Below are positions 17,564-26,984 of a stretch of DNA of 64,000 nucleotides, one piece after another. Source of the stretch: Serratia sp. PL17 (lineage in GTDB: Bacteria > Pseudomonadota > Gammaproteobacteria > Enterobacterales > Enterobacteriaceae); the NCBI RefSeq assembly GCF_017832355.1, contig NZ_JAFIBY010000001.1, positions 1,302,001 through 1,366,000 of the forward strand, in the 5' to 3' direction. Every line of letters starts with the position of its first letter. Position 1 is the first letter of the stretch. The notes under the pieces were generated by a model. That model did not search any database. It was not told the origin of the DNA and saw only the letters and a program-made list of their open reading frames with translations. A program made the translations under genes and the position numbers.

Positions 17564-19999
17564 TTATTTATCTAACGCATAGGCAATGACGTAGTCGCCA
17601 CGATCGGGTGACTGACGTGCGCCACCGGCGGAAATCACAATGTACTGCTTGCCGGTGGTCGGTGAAATATAGCTCATTGGTGTACCGCCGCTGCCAACGG
17701 GCAGACGCGCTTTCCATACTTCTTCACCTGTCGAAGAGTCAAACGCCCGCAGGTAGTAATCCTGAGTGCCGGCAATGAAGACCAGGCCGCCTTGGGTCGC
17801 CAGGGTGCCCCCCAGCGTTGGCATACCCACCGGCATTTGCGCCCGCATCTTGATACCGAACGGCCCCGTGTCCTGAACGGTCCCGGCGGGAACTTGCCAA
17901 ACCACTTTTTGCGTTTTCAGATCGATCGCAGACAGGGTACCGAATGGCGGTTTTTGGCACGGGATGCCCAGTGGGGACATAAAGCGGTTTTTGTTTACGC
18001 CGTACGGCGTGCCTTTCAGCGGAACAGCCCCCATTCCTGTGTTGACTGATTCACCGCCATTACTGGCCGGCGTATTGGCATCGGTTTTCTGCGGGATCAT
18101 CTGCACCCACAGGCCTAATCGCATGTCGTTGGCGAAGATATAATGGTTGTTAGGATCAGTCGACAACCCTCCCCAGTTCATGCCACCCAACGAGCCAGGG
18201 AAGCTGAGTGAGATATCGGTATCCGGTGCAGTGAAGAGACCGTCATAGCGCATGGATTTGAAACTGATGCGGCACATCAGTTGATCGAACGGCGTTGCGC
18301 CCCACATATCCGACTCGGTTAACTTTTCATTGCCAATCTGCGGCATGCCGACTGAGAAGGGTTGGGTGGCTGAGTATTGTTCACCGGGAATGGTGCGCGT
18401 TTTTACTGGCAGCTCTTTGACTTCTGTCAGGAGTTTGCCGGTAAGGCGATCCAGAACGAAAATTTGGCCGGTTTTCGCGCCAATCACGACGGCAGGTTTG
18501 GTGGTGCCATCCTTCATTGGGAAGTCGATCAGGCTTGGCTGCATCGGCAGGTCGAAATCCCACAGGTCATTATGGACGGTCTGATAAACCCATTTCTCTT
18601 TGCCGGTAGTGGCATCAAGCGCCAGGATAGAGGCACCGTATTTGTGATCCAATGCGTTACGGTTCGCACCCCACAGGTCAACGGAAGAGCTCCCCATTGG
18701 CAGGAACACGGTGTTCATCGCAGGATCATAGGACATCGGTGCCCAAGAGTTCGGCGTACTGCGCACAAAGGTCTGGCCCGGTTTCAATACCGAATTTGGA
18801 TCTTTGTTGCCTGGGTCGAACGCCCAGCGCATTTCACCCGTGATCACGTCGAAACCGCGCAACACGCCGCCAGGCATATCAGTTTGCACGTTATCGGCCA
18901 CGCGGCCACCAACCACAATGGTCGTGCCTGCCAACGTTGGCGCAGAGGTGAGCTGGTATTTTGGATCAGCGGCATCGCCCAGGCCCGCTTTCAGGTCGAC
19001 CACGCCTTGGTTGCCGAAATGTTGGCAGTATTCGCCGTTATCAGCATTGATTGCCACTAAACGAGCATCGATGGTGTTCATCAGAATACGACGCTGACAG
19101 CTATCACCGGCTGCCAGGATGGCCGGGGTCGCAGGCGTTGAACCTGGAACGGTTGGCTGTGGCAGCGGTTTTGTAACATCAAAATACGCCAGCCCGCGGC
19201 AACGGTTCCAGACCTGGGATTTTGCATTGACTTCGCGCGTCCAGATCGCTTTACCGCTGTCAGCATCGACGGCAATCACGTTGTTATGCGGCGTACACAG
19301 GAAAATGCGGTTGCCGATTTGCAGCGGGGTTTGCTGATCTTCTGCGCCATTGCCGTCCGGGCTTAACGGAATGTCACCCGTATGGAAGGTCCAGGCAACG
19401 TGCAATGCTTTTACGTTGTCGCGGGTGATTTGGTCCAGCGCCACGAAACGGCTACCGCCCGGCGTGTTGCCGTAGTTGTCCCAGTCTTTCTGCTGTTTGG
19501 CTTTATCCACGGGGATTAACGGCAGCTGTTTACCGCTGAAAGCGACGGTAGGGTGTGGCTGGAACATCTGTACGAAGGTGCCAACCATGCCAACCGCCAG
19601 TACGGCACTGAACAGGTAGGACGGTGTGGCCAGCGGGGCTTTACCTTCCGATTTACGCAGCGCAGGCCAGCTCAAGAAGGCCAGAAGCATTAAACCGGTA
19701 GGCACCATAAGCCGTGATACCAACGGCCAGAAATCAAAACCGGCATCGACCACTGACCAAATCAGCGTGCCAATGAAAACCAGCAAGAACAGCATCACCG
19801 CCGAAGATTTGCGACGGAAGAATTGCACGGCCGAAAGCAGGGTGACAATGCCAGCGATCAGGAAGTAGCTACTGCCGCCCAGTGAGACTAGCTTGCCACC
19901 GGCAATGGCAAAGAACAGACCGACGACAGTAAGAATTATCCCTAATAAACAGCATGATAGTTTAAGTTTTATACCCGGCCGGGTATTTGATTCAGGCAT
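17564..19999 (-). CDS. Membrane PQQ-dependent dehydrogenase (glucose/quinate/shikimate family)
   Basis: From ATG at 19999 (TTGGAG 10 bases upstream) the product is 811 residues; an alternative ATG at 20032 gives 822. About four or five hydrophobic segments fill the first 150 residues. A periplasmic beta-propeller follows, with repeated WxxxTGD/tryptophan-docking blocks such as AWTFHTGD, VWNRCRG, WAFDPG, the HNDLWDFDLPMQPSL active-site block and KQYIVISAGGARQSPDRGDYVIAYAL at the end. It oxidises a sugar or cyclitol in the periplasm and passes electrons to ubiquinone. Length is nearer QuiA-type enzymes than E. coli Gcd (796). Substrate is unresolved. No PQQ synthesis gene is in the window. Confidence 0.85.
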   Translation of the reverse strand: MPESNTRPGIKLKLSCCLLGIILTVVGLFFAIAGGKLVSLGGSSYFLIAGIVTLLSAVQFFRRKSSAVMLFLLVFIGTLIWSVVDAGFDFWPLVSRLMVPTGLMLLAFLSWPALRKSEGKAPLATPSYLFSAVLAVGMVGTFVQMFQPHPTVAFSGKQLPLIPVDKAKQQKDWDNYGNTPGGSRFVALDQITRDNVKALHVAWTFHTGDIPLSPDGNGAEDQQTPLQIGNRIFLCTPHNNVIAVDADSGKAIWTREVNAKSQVWNRCRGLAYFDVTKPLPQPTVPGSTPATPAILAAGDSCQRRILMNTIDARLVAINADNGEYCQHFGNQGVVDLKAGLGDAADPKYQLTSAPTLAGTTIVVGGRVADNVQTDMPGGVLRGFDVITGEMRWAFDPGNKDPNSVLKPGQTFVRSTPNSWAPMSYDPAMNTVFLPMGSSSVDLWGANRNALDHKYGASILALDATTGKEKWVYQTVHNDLWDFDLPMQPSLIDFPMKDGTTKPAVVIGAKTGQIFVLDRLTGKLLTEVKELPVKTRTIPGEQYSATQPFSVGMPQIGNEKLTESDMWGATPFDQLMCRISFKSMRYDGLFTAPDTDISLSFPGSLGGMNWGGLSTDPNNHYIFANDMRLGLWVQMIPQKTDANTPASNGGESVNTGMGAVPLKGTPYGVNKNRFMSPLGIPCQKPPFGTLSAIDLKTQKVVWQVPAGTVQDTGPFGIKMRAQMPVGMPTLGGTLATQGGLVFIAGTQDYYLRAFDSSTGEEVWKARLPVGSGGTPMSYISPTTGKQYIVISAGGARQSPDRGDYVIAYALDK

Positions 20000-20032
20000 A
20001 GCGAGCAAACTCCAAGATAATGTTTTTTTCAT

Positions 20033-20506
20033 GTTTACCCCGAGTGATCTCGACCTTGCTGTTCCCTGGTGGAATGAGAGCAGAGTGTAAATCAAACGAT
20101 GGAATGGCCATATTGTACCATTTGATTCATTATCAAGTTAAGAATATGTTGCCCGATAACTCAGACCTTAGCCCGAATTGCAACAATTGATGCGGCTGAG
20201 CGCGACCGGGCTCCGGTGATCGACTCACCGTCAATGGGGGTGCTCTAGACGGGAAATATAATAATAAACCATGGAAATAAAAGGGATAATGGAAATCGTG
20301 GGTATTTAACAGGCTCGTAATTATATTTTTCTATTATTGAACCTTTGTAATACCATTGGATAGCTTTTTGGTTTCTTTAGTTACATAAGGTTAGAAATCT
20401 TAATAAGATACGTTAACATTACTATTCCACTATGCAGTGCTTCGATTGATTGGGCGTCATCGTTTTACTGTACTGCATAGTGGTCACTCTATATTCTATA
20501 AATATC
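20033..20506. other. Intergenic region with no recognised gene
   Basis: The part near 20033-20110 is the leader of the PQQ dehydrogenase gene. The rest becomes AT-rich toward the transposase remnant. No gene, RNA or clear terminal repeat was identified. Confidence 0.5.
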
Positions 20507-20701
20507 CTAAATCCCTAAATCAACAATCCTCCCCTTGAGAGCCTCAATGCCTTCCGCTTCCAGTCGTTCCAGCAATCGCGACAGGATCGCCGAGTTGTAA
20601 TAAACGATCGCGTTGGAAATCAGCCGCCCACACGGGTTACTGACCTCTGTTTCAATGTCATTTTTCCCGGTTAACTCCTTCTTTCCGCTGACTTTTGCCA
20701 C
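20507..20701 (-). pseudogene. Tn3-family transposase C-terminal remnant
   Basis: A 64-codon frame starting at GTG 20701 encodes KELTGKNDIETEVSNPCGR and then LISNAIVYYNSAILSRLLERL. That block is characteristic of the C-terminal part of Tn3-family TnpA proteins (NAIIYYNSAILSRLL type). An intact TnpA is about 1000 residues, and the conserved end after this block is missing, so this is a degraded piece. Just upstream on the same strand (about 20702-20740) another frame reads LRFNLITNCVPQW, which also resembles Tn3 TnpA tails. It may be a frameshifted or second remnant. The remnant lies next to a beta-lactamase gene. No terminal inverted repeat was found. Confidence 0.75.
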
Positions 20702-20881
20702 TGCGGCACGCAGTTGGTGATGAGATTAAATCTCAGTAAACGACAACACTGACAGAGGTGACGGACAGATTACTATTTAATTTTATCAGTAAGTTACGTT
20801 GTTCCCGCAGACAAATAACATACTAAAAATATAAACGGTATTTGTCTGCAGGCGAAGGAGGGGAGTTCTTTTTGATTTATA

Positions 20882-21739
20882 TTATTTTGGTAGATATTCC
20901 ATTACGACATACTTGCTTAAATCATTTATTACACTTGAACGTTCTTCAAGTGAAGTGCCATCTTTTTTAACATAAATACTTATGAATATGGGTGCGGATT
21001 TTTCTGACCATACCATTGAAATCAAACCACGGACACCATAATCACTCGCTCCAGAACGATCGGCAATTTCCCATCCTTGAGGTAATGTCGCTCGTAACAT
21101 ATCATCAGCAACCTTATTGCCCATCATCCAATTTTTCAATTGAACTTTAGAACTATCCGATAAAACCTTGCCAGTAAGTAGCCTTTTTAGACTGGAATTA
21201 ATAGCGTTAGGTGTCGTAGTGTCTCTTAAATCATGATCAGGATTTACCGTCAATTCAGGTTCATACCTATCAGAGCGTGTTATATCATCACCGATAGAGC
21301 GCATGAATGATGTGAGTCCTTCAGGTCCGCCACCGGCGGAAATAACTATATTTGCTGCTGTATTATCACTATAAGATGTTGTGGCTTCACAGGATTGCTG
21401 CAAATTTATTTTTTTATTAATATAATTTTTGACAATTGGAGAGTATTCTACGATATTTTCCGGTTTAACTAATATCGAATCATCTAAATTAATTTTATTT
21501 TCATCTACTTTAGCAAGAATATTTGCGCAAGCTAAGGCTTTGACGGTACTGTCTAAAGGAAAACGTTCATCCCCATTTATCGAGACCATCTTGCCATCCA
21601 TATTAAGTATTGATAATCCAATACTCCAACCTTCTTTGCTAAGTTTATTTACCTCATCATCAAGCGTCGCAGAGAACGATAAAGGTATAAATGAAGAAAA
21701 AACAACCACACTAGCAACGGATTGAAGAAATACTCTCAT
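20882..21739 (-). CDS. Class A beta-lactamase, CARB/PSE-like
   Basis: AAGGGGATTTC precedes ATG 21739, which starts a Sec signal peptide (MRVFLQSVASVVVFSSF...); the longer frame to 21781 is rejected. The 285-residue enzyme has the active-site Ser-x-x-Lys as STVK and SDN in the YSDNTAAN loop. The omega loop is RYEPELT, with Glu166. The KTG-equivalent is RSG (DRSGASDYG). The cysteine pair in ALACAN and LQQSCEAT matches the TEM/CARB disulfide. Arg at the KTG position and blocks such as DLRDTTTP point to the carbenicillinase (CARB/PSE) branch. Position 170, normally Asn, is Thr. Composition is far more AT-rich than neighbours, and a Tn3 remnant is adjacent, consistent with acquisition. Confidence 0.9.
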   Translation of the reverse strand: MRVFLQSVASVVVFSSFIPLSFSATLDDEVNKLSKEGWSIGLSILNMDGKMVSINGDERFPLDSTVKALACANILAKVDENKINLDDSILVKPENIVEYSPIVKNYINKKINLQQSCEATTSYSDNTAANIVISAGGGPEGLTSFMRSIGDDITRSDRYEPELTVNPDHDLRDTTTPNAINSSLKRLLTGKVLSDSSKVQLKNWMMGNKVADDMLRATLPQGWEIADRSGASDYGVRGLISMVWSEKSAPIFISIYVKKDGTSLEERSSVINDLSKYVVMEYLPK

Positions 21740-22052
21740 GAAATCCCCTTCGGAATTATATTTATTAATTGTCAAGTGCAAAACATGATGGATTTTTTTG
21801 CAAGCTACTAATTGGAGTTATTACCGATTACTTCCGGTTTTGTTTCTGTAACGGTGATCCCATCCATGTAGTTATGACATAATCACTGCTATAACCTCAT
21901 TTTACAAGCAAGTAAAAGTTTTATTAGACTTAAGAAAATCTAACACCCTAGCACAAGCAGTATCAGGAAGAAGGATCTATCGCATTAAGGCTAATACCCT
22001 TGATGTTAGTAATATATTTATATGCTGTGATGACATTGGTTTCAGCTATGTT
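21740..22052. other. AT-rich gap upstream of the beta-lactamase gene
   Basis: About 310 bp with no open frame of note. The part nearest 21740 should hold the bla promoter (minus strand), but I could not fix a clear -35/-10 pair. No LysR-type ampR gene is adjacent. Confidence 0.4.
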
Positions 22053-22108
22053 GTGACTTTGTTGAATAAATCGAACTTCTGACTGCAATCAGGATCAGAT
22101 CACTACAT
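22053..22108. mobile_element. Degraded end of an IS903-like (IS5 family) element
   Basis: CTTTGTTGAATAAATCGAAC, followed about 20 bases later by AGGATCAGATCAC, matches from memory the terminal sequence of IS903-group elements (GGCTTTGTTGAATAAATC...). Substitutions lie in between, and no transposase follows. This looks like a scar, not a functional element. It was matched by recall only. Confidence 0.45.
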
Positions 22109-22237
22109 TCCTGTGACCTGCTCCCCCTTGATTAGTACATCCCGATGGTAGTTTTCAAGGGATACAAAAGCGCCTCCGATCTGTTCAGCAATACCTGAAG
22201 GGAATTCGTTTATTGATTCAGGGCATTGCGGTGCCCA

Positions 22238-23158
22238 TCAGACATTGACTGTCGCGAAACGCTGTTTAACCACACTTAACACCAGTTGCCGCAACCATCG
22301 ATGGGCCGGGTCGGCCTCCAGACGAGGGTGCCACATCTGAGAAACGGTAATACCTTGGGTTTTTACCGGCAGGTCGAAGGGGTAAAGTGCGGTGCCTATC
22401 GGTTGATTGATCAGGAAAGAGGCGGGTACCAACGCCACTAAATCCGAGGCCTCGGCCACGGCCAGCGCGGCGGGAAAGCCAGGAACCACGGCGGCGATCT
22501 TCCGTTCCAGACCCAATGCAGTCAGCGCGTCATCTACGGGTCCGGTTAATAAACCACGTCGCGAGGCAACGACATGACCGCAGGCGGCATATTGCTGGGC
22601 GGTAATCTCGGATAGCGACTCAAATGGATGCCCCTTTCTGACGACGGCCACAAAGCGGTCACGAAATAACGTCTGTAACCGAATCTCTGGCCCCATGTCT
22701 CCCAATACGCCAATCTCAAGATCGACCAAGCCTTCCCGCAAATGCCGTGAGCTCTTTTCTGGCTTGGGGGCAAAACACAGGCGAACCAAAGGAGCGACCT
22801 GTGCCGCCGCAGCGATCAGCGCTGCACCAAAGGCTTCGACAAATCCGTCGTTGGCGCGCAGGGTGAAGGTCCGTTCAAGCGCGGCTAAACTCAGTTCCGT
22901 TGTCGCAGGGCGAAGGACTGCGCGTGCCTCGAATACCGCGTTTTGCGTGCGTTCGCGTATTTCCTCAGCATAGGGGGTTAACACCATATGGCGACCCGCC
23001 CGGACCAGTAAAGGATCGCCAGTCACCGCCCGCAGGCGACTCAGTGTGCGGCTCATCGCGGACGCGCTGAGTTTAAGGCGGCGAGCCGCACCCGCCACGC
23101 TGCCCAAGGTAAGCAACGCATCAAGAGCAATCAGTAAGTTGAGGTCGGGTTCTGTCAT
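22238..23158 (-). CDS. LysR-family transcriptional regulator
   Basis: About 306 residues: N-terminal winged helix-turn-helix (DLNLLIALDALLTLGSVAGAARRLKLSASAMSRTLSRLR in outline) and a periplasmic-binding-protein-like effector domain from about residue 90. ATG 23158 has AGGA 8 bases upstream; an in-frame ATG at 23167 is possible. It is divergent from the SDR gene at 23296, the standard LysR arrangement, so it probably controls that gene and itself from the 137-bp gap. The effector is unknown. Confidence 0.88.
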   Translation of the reverse strand: MTEPDLNLLIALDALLTLGSVAGAARRLKLSASAMSRTLSRLRAVTGDPLLVRAGRHMVLTPYAEEIRERTQNAVFEARAVLRPATTELSLAALERTFTLRANDGFVEAFGAALIAAAAQVAPLVRLCFAPKPEKSSRHLREGLVDLEIGVLGDMGPEIRLQTLFRDRFVAVVRKGHPFESLSEITAQQYAACGHVVASRRGLLTGPVDDALTALGLERKIAAVVPGFPAALAVAEASDLVALVPASFLINQPIGTALYPFDLPVKTQGITVSQMWHPRLEADPAHRWLRQLVLSVVKQRFATVNV

Positions 23159-23295
23159 GTCTGTCATCCTGAGCGGTCAATGAAGGTAGGCGTTTGGCGC
23201 ATGTTATAAATGCAGATGCTGCGTCTTCCGCTATCTACTCCGCATAGTTATATTTTCTACACGACAAAACAACTGAAATGCAGAGGAAGTGAACA

Positions 23296-24003
23296 ATGCC
23301 AACAGTATCTTCACAACAAAACACTGTCCTGATTATCGGTGCTTCTCGCGGTCTGGGGTTTGCAATGGTGGAAGAGTGTCTAAAACGGGGTCACAACGTG
23401 ATTGCCACTGGGCGCGCATCGTCTAAAGATGCGCTTGGCCGTTTGGCTGAAAAGCACCCTGACACCCTTGAGGTAGAGACTGCCGATATCACGGTGCCTG
23501 AGCAGGTCAGTGCCTTACATGAACGACTCCACGATCGGCACGTTGATCTGTTGTTTGTTAACGCAGGCGTTAAAAATGACGATCGTGAAACAATCGCGGA
23601 CGTCTCGACCGAAGAGTTCACTCGGGTCATGGTGACCAATGCGCTAAGCCCGATGCGCGTCATTGAAACCTTTAAGGACCTGGTTGCGCCCACCGGCACG
23701 ATCGGCGTGATGTCTTCAGGTCAAGGGAGCCTCACCAATAACACCAACGGCAAGTTTGAAGTCTATCGGGCGAGTAAATCCGCGCTAAATATGCTGATGC
23801 GTAGCTATGCGGCACGAAACAGTGACGATCCTCGGACGTTGCTGCTGATGGCCCCCGGCTGGGTGCGTACCGAGTTAGGGGGGGCAGAAGGGCGTTTGAG
23901 CATCGACGAAAGCATTCCGAATTTGCTCAATACGATTGAAGCCTATGCCGGACGTTCAGGGCTGCATTATCTCGACTATCTGGGCAAGATTGTGCCCTGG
24001 TGA
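23296..24003 (+). CDS. Short-chain dehydrogenase/reductase
   Basis: This 235-residue SDR has the cofactor motif GASRGLG (residues about 15-21) and the NAG motif (VNAGVK). The catalytic Ser lies in MSSGQGS, and the Tyr/Lys pair in VYRASKSALN. Arg in the second strand (ATGRAS) suggests NADP preference. AGAGGAAGTGAACA precedes the start. It is cytoplasmic, transcribed alone and ended by the terminator at 24051. It probably answers to the divergent LysR regulator. The substrate, likely a small carbonyl compound, is not evident. Confidence 0.88.
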   Translation: MPTVSSQQNTVLIIGASRGLGFAMVEECLKRGHNVIATGRASSKDALGRLAEKHPDTLEVETADITVPEQVSALHERLHDRHVDLLFVNAGVKNDDRETIADVSTEEFTRVMVTNALSPMRVIETFKDLVAPTGTIGVMSSGQGSLTNNTNGKFEVYRASKSALNMLMRSYAARNSDDPRTLLLMAPGWVRTELGGAEGRLSIDESIPNLLNTIEAYAGRSGLHYLDYLGKIVPW

Positions 24004-24050
24004 TAGGGGCAGGTCAGTCTGCCAGCTCGGCGCGTGCGGCTCATTGACAA

Positions 24051-24083
24051 AAAAGCCGATCGCCTCAACGGCGATCGGCTTTT
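24051..24083. terminator. Bidirectional terminator
   Basis: GCCGATCGCC (24055-24064), 5-base loop TCAAC, GGCGATCGGC (24070-24079), with AAAA before and TTTT after. It separates the convergent SDR and decarboxylase genes. Confidence 0.92.
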
Positions 24084-24111
24084 CACTGCGTGTTAAGGCA
24101 ATGCCGGCAGA

Positions 24112-25584
24112 TTAGGCGGCAGGTAACTGCTGCGCGGTTTTATCCACCAGCGCCAGCAGGACTTTGATCTCGTCCAGGCTGACCGTTGGGTTTAGCAACG
24201 TCATTTTCAGGCAGGTAACGCCATTAAATTCGGTCACACCAACGTTGGCGCGGCCCGATTCCAGCAACGCATCGCCAATCCGCTGGTTCATCAACGCGAC
24301 TGCCGCGTCGCCGCGTGCCGCCAAGGCGTCTGGACGGTAGCGGAACAGTACGCTGGCCAACTGCGGCTGCATCACCAATTCCAGCGACGGTTGGTCGCCG
24401 ATATAGTGTGCAACTTGCTGCGCCAGCGTAACGCCATGATCGATGATCGCTGCGTATTGCTGTTGCCCCAACGCCTCTAATCCCATCCACAGTTTTAATG
24501 CATCAAAACGGCGGGTGGTCTGCAAGGATTTAGAGACCAGGTTAGGCACGCCCTGAGCTTCGTCAAACTCGGAGTTCAGGTAAGCCGCCTGATAGCGCAT
24601 CAATTCATAGTGACGAGCTTCTTTCAGCAAGAAAGCGCCGCAACTGATGGTTTGGAAGAATTGCTTATGGAAGTCCAGAGTAATGGAGTCCACCAATTCA
24701 ATGCCATCCAGATAATCACGGTACTTCTCGGAAAGCAGCAACGCACCGCCCCAGGCTGCATCCACATGCACCCAAATTTGGTGCTCCGCAGCCAATTGTG
24801 CAATACCGCGCAGCGGGTCGATCGCGCCGGCATCCGTCGTCCCCGCAGTGGCGACAATCGCCAGGATCTGCTCGTCGTTGGCTTTGGCTTGCGCCACTTT
24901 CTCAGCCAGATCGTTCAGATCCATTCGGGCGAATTGATCGGTTTTCACCAGCGTGACGGATTGGTAACCCAGGCCAAGCAGCGCCATGTTCTTTTGCACA
25001 GAGAAATGGGCATTTTCAGAACATAATACTTTGATCTTGCGCAGGTTACCGACCAATCCATCCTGTTGCACAGAGTGGCCTTGCTTGGCGAAGAAGGCAT
25101 CGCGTGCCAGCATCAGACCCATCAGGTTGCTCTGGGTCCCGCCGCTGGTAAACACGCCGGCATCGCCAGGCTGATAACCGACCTGGGTGCGTAGCCATTC
25201 AATCAGTTTCATCTCGATGATAGTGGCTGACGGGCTTTGATCCCAGGAATCCATGCTTTGGTTGGTGGCGTTAATCAACACCTCAGCAGCTTGGCTAATC
25301 ACCAGGCTTGGGCAATGCAAATGTGCGACGCACTGTGGGTGATGCACCGACAGGCTGTCTTTTAAAAAGTACTCGATCGCACGTTCGATTGCCGCCTGGT
25401 TACCCAGGCCCTGAGGATTAAAATCAAGCGTAATGCGTTCACGCAGTTCAGCAACGGTTTTCCCCTGGTACATCTCGGGTTGTTGCAGCCACTGCACTAC
25501 GGCTTGGCTTGTCTGTTCGATCGCTTGCTGGTACGCGTCAGTGCTTTGCGCTGACGCGGCCAGAATCGGGTTTAACCGGGACAT
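24112..25584 (-). CDS. ddc: L-2,4-diaminobutyrate decarboxylase
   Basis: This product of about 490 residues is a PLP-dependent group II decarboxylase. The key parts are FTSGGTQSNLMGLMLARD, the HVDAAWGG block and the PLP lysine in DFHKQFFQT. It converts 2,4-diaminobutyrate to 1,3-diaminopropane in the cytoplasm. ATG 25584 has GGAG 8 bases upstream; a GTG at 25593 is also in frame and overlaps the preceding stop. It follows the transaminase gene immediately, the usual dat-ddc order. Identity rests on this pairing as well as sequence, because group II decarboxylases for related substrates look alike. Confidence 0.9.
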   Translation of the reverse strand: MSRLNPILAASAQSTDAYQQAIEQTSQAVVQWLQQPEMYQGKTVAELRERITLDFNPQGLGNQAAIERAIEYFLKDSLSVHHPQCVAHLHCPSLVISQAAEVLINATNQSMDSWDQSPSATIIEMKLIEWLRTQVGYQPGDAGVFTSGGTQSNLMGLMLARDAFFAKQGHSVQQDGLVGNLRKIKVLCSENAHFSVQKNMALLGLGYQSVTLVKTDQFARMDLNDLAEKVAQAKANDEQILAIVATAGTTDAGAIDPLRGIAQLAAEHQIWVHVDAAWGGALLLSEKYRDYLDGIELVDSITLDFHKQFFQTISCGAFLLKEARHYELMRYQAAYLNSEFDEAQGVPNLVSKSLQTTRRFDALKLWMGLEALGQQQYAAIIDHGVTLAQQVAHYIGDQPSLELVMQPQLASVLFRYRPDALAARGDAAVALMNQRIGDALLESGRANVGVTEFNGVTCLKMTLLNPTVSLDEIKVLLALVDKTAQQLPAA

Positions 25585-25589
25585 CGACT

Positions 25590-26984
25590 TCACTCCACAT
25601 CCACAGGCTTGATGCCGGCGGCTAACAGGGCCTGTTCAAATTTATCCAGGAAAATACCCAGTTCATCGTTGGTGATCAGCAGGGAAGGTAACAGGCGCAG
25701 TACGTTGCCGTTACGACCGCCACGCTCGAGGATCAGGCCTGCATCGAAGCATTTCTTCTGCAGCAAAGCAGACAGCTGGCCGTCAGCCGGGTAGCAGCCC
25801 ATATGATCCTGCGCTTCGTTTGGTTTAACGATTTCCATACCAATCATTAAGCCCAGACCACGCACATGACCAATCACCGGATAGCGTTTTTGCAGCTCGG
25901 CCAGTTTGGCTTTCAGCCATTCACCTTGAGCGGCAACTTTATCCGCTACCTGGTTGTCTTTGAGATGCTGCAGGGTGGTCAGGCCGGTCGCCATCGCCAA
26001 TTGGTTACCCCGGAAGGTGCCGGTATGGTGGCCAGGTTCCCAGGCGTCAAATTCTCTCTTGATGCCCAATACTGCCAGTGGCAAACCGCCGCCAACGGCT
26101 TTGGACATCACAATGATGTCTGGCTCGATACCGGCGTGTTCGAAGGCGAAGAATTTACCTGTGCGGGCAAAACCAGCCTGAACCTCGTCGATGATCAGCA
26201 AAATACCGTGTTCCTGAGTGACTTTGCGAATACGCTGCAACCACTCGACAGGGGCCGGGTTGACGCCGCCTTCACCCTGAACGGCTTCAAGAATAACGGC
26301 CGCAGGTTTGCGCACGCCGCTTTCGACGTCGTTAATCAGGTTTTCGAAATAGTAAGTCAGTGCTTTAACGCCAGCTTCGCCGCCGATGCCCAATGGGCAA
26401 CGGTACTCATGCGGGTAAGGCATAAACTGGACTTCCGGCATCATGCCGTTGATCGCTTCTTTCGGTGACAGGTTGCCCGTTACCGCCAGCGCACCGTGCG
26501 TCATGCCGTGATAGCCACCGGAGAAGCTGATCACACCAGAACGGCCGGTGTATTTTTTGGCGAGTTTCAGCGCGGCTTCTACCGCATCTGCGCCCGATGG
26601 GCCGCAGAACTGCAGGCAATATTCCTGGCCCTGTCCTGGCAATAAAGAGAGTAAATAAGCTGAGAACTCATCTTTCAACGGTGTTGTCAGATCGAGTGTA
26701 TGTAACGGCAAGCCGCTGGTAATGACATTTTGGATGCTTTGGAGGACGTCAGGATGGTTATGACCCAGAGCCAGCGTACCCGCACCAGCCAGGCAATCAA
26801 GATATTGATTATTCTCAACATCCGTGATCCACACGCCTTGGGCTTTCGCAATTGCTAACGGCAATTTGCGGGGGTAACTCCTGACATTCGATTCAAATTC
26901 AGCTTGCCTCGCCAAATATGTTTCGTTGTTTGCATTTTTTGAACTCACACCTAAATTATCAATACGGACTTTATCCGTCATCAT
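25590..26984 (-). CDS. dat: Diaminobutyrate-2-oxoglutarate transaminase
   Basis: This 464-residue class III aminotransferase has [44 protein letters not shown] and the PLP lysine in [13 protein letters not shown]. It makes 2,4-diaminobutyrate from aspartate semialdehyde with glutamate as donor. GGAGAG lies 4 to 7 bases before two consecutive ATGs, so the start may be 26984 or 26981. The ddc frame opens (GTG) on its stop codon. The pair gives the two-step 1,3-diaminopropane route known from Acinetobacter and several enterics. The 657-bp upstream gap is unusually long. Confidence 0.92.
   Translation of the reverse strand: MMTDKVRIDNLGVSSKNANNETYLARQAEFESNVRSYPRKLPLAIAKAQGVWITDVENNQYLDCLAGAGTLALGHNHPDVLQSIQNVITSGLPLHTLDLTTPLKDEFSAYLLSLLPGQGQEYCLQFCGPSGADAVEAALKLAKKYTGRSGVISFSGGYHGMTHGALAVTGNLSPKEAINGMMPEVQFMPYPHEYRCPLGIGGEAGVKALTYYFENLINDVESGVRKPAAVILEAVQGEGGVNPAPVEWLQRIRKVTQEHGILLIIDEVQAGFARTGKFFAFEHAGIEPDIIVMSKAVGGGLPLAVLGIKREFDAWEPGHHTGTFRGNQLAMATGLTTLQHLKDNQVADKVAAQGEWLKAKLAELQKRYPVIGHVRGLGLMIGMEIVKPNEAQDHMGCYPADGQLSALLQKKCFDAGLILERGGRNGNVLRLLPSLLITNDELGIFLDKFEQALLAAGIKPVDVE

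Noticed and set aside
18377-19060. 227-codon plus-strand frame over the PQQ dehydrogenase
   Set aside because: Antisense to a well-conserved propeller domain and without motifs.
25866-26468. 200-codon plus-strand frame over dat
   Set aside because: Shadow of the aminotransferase.
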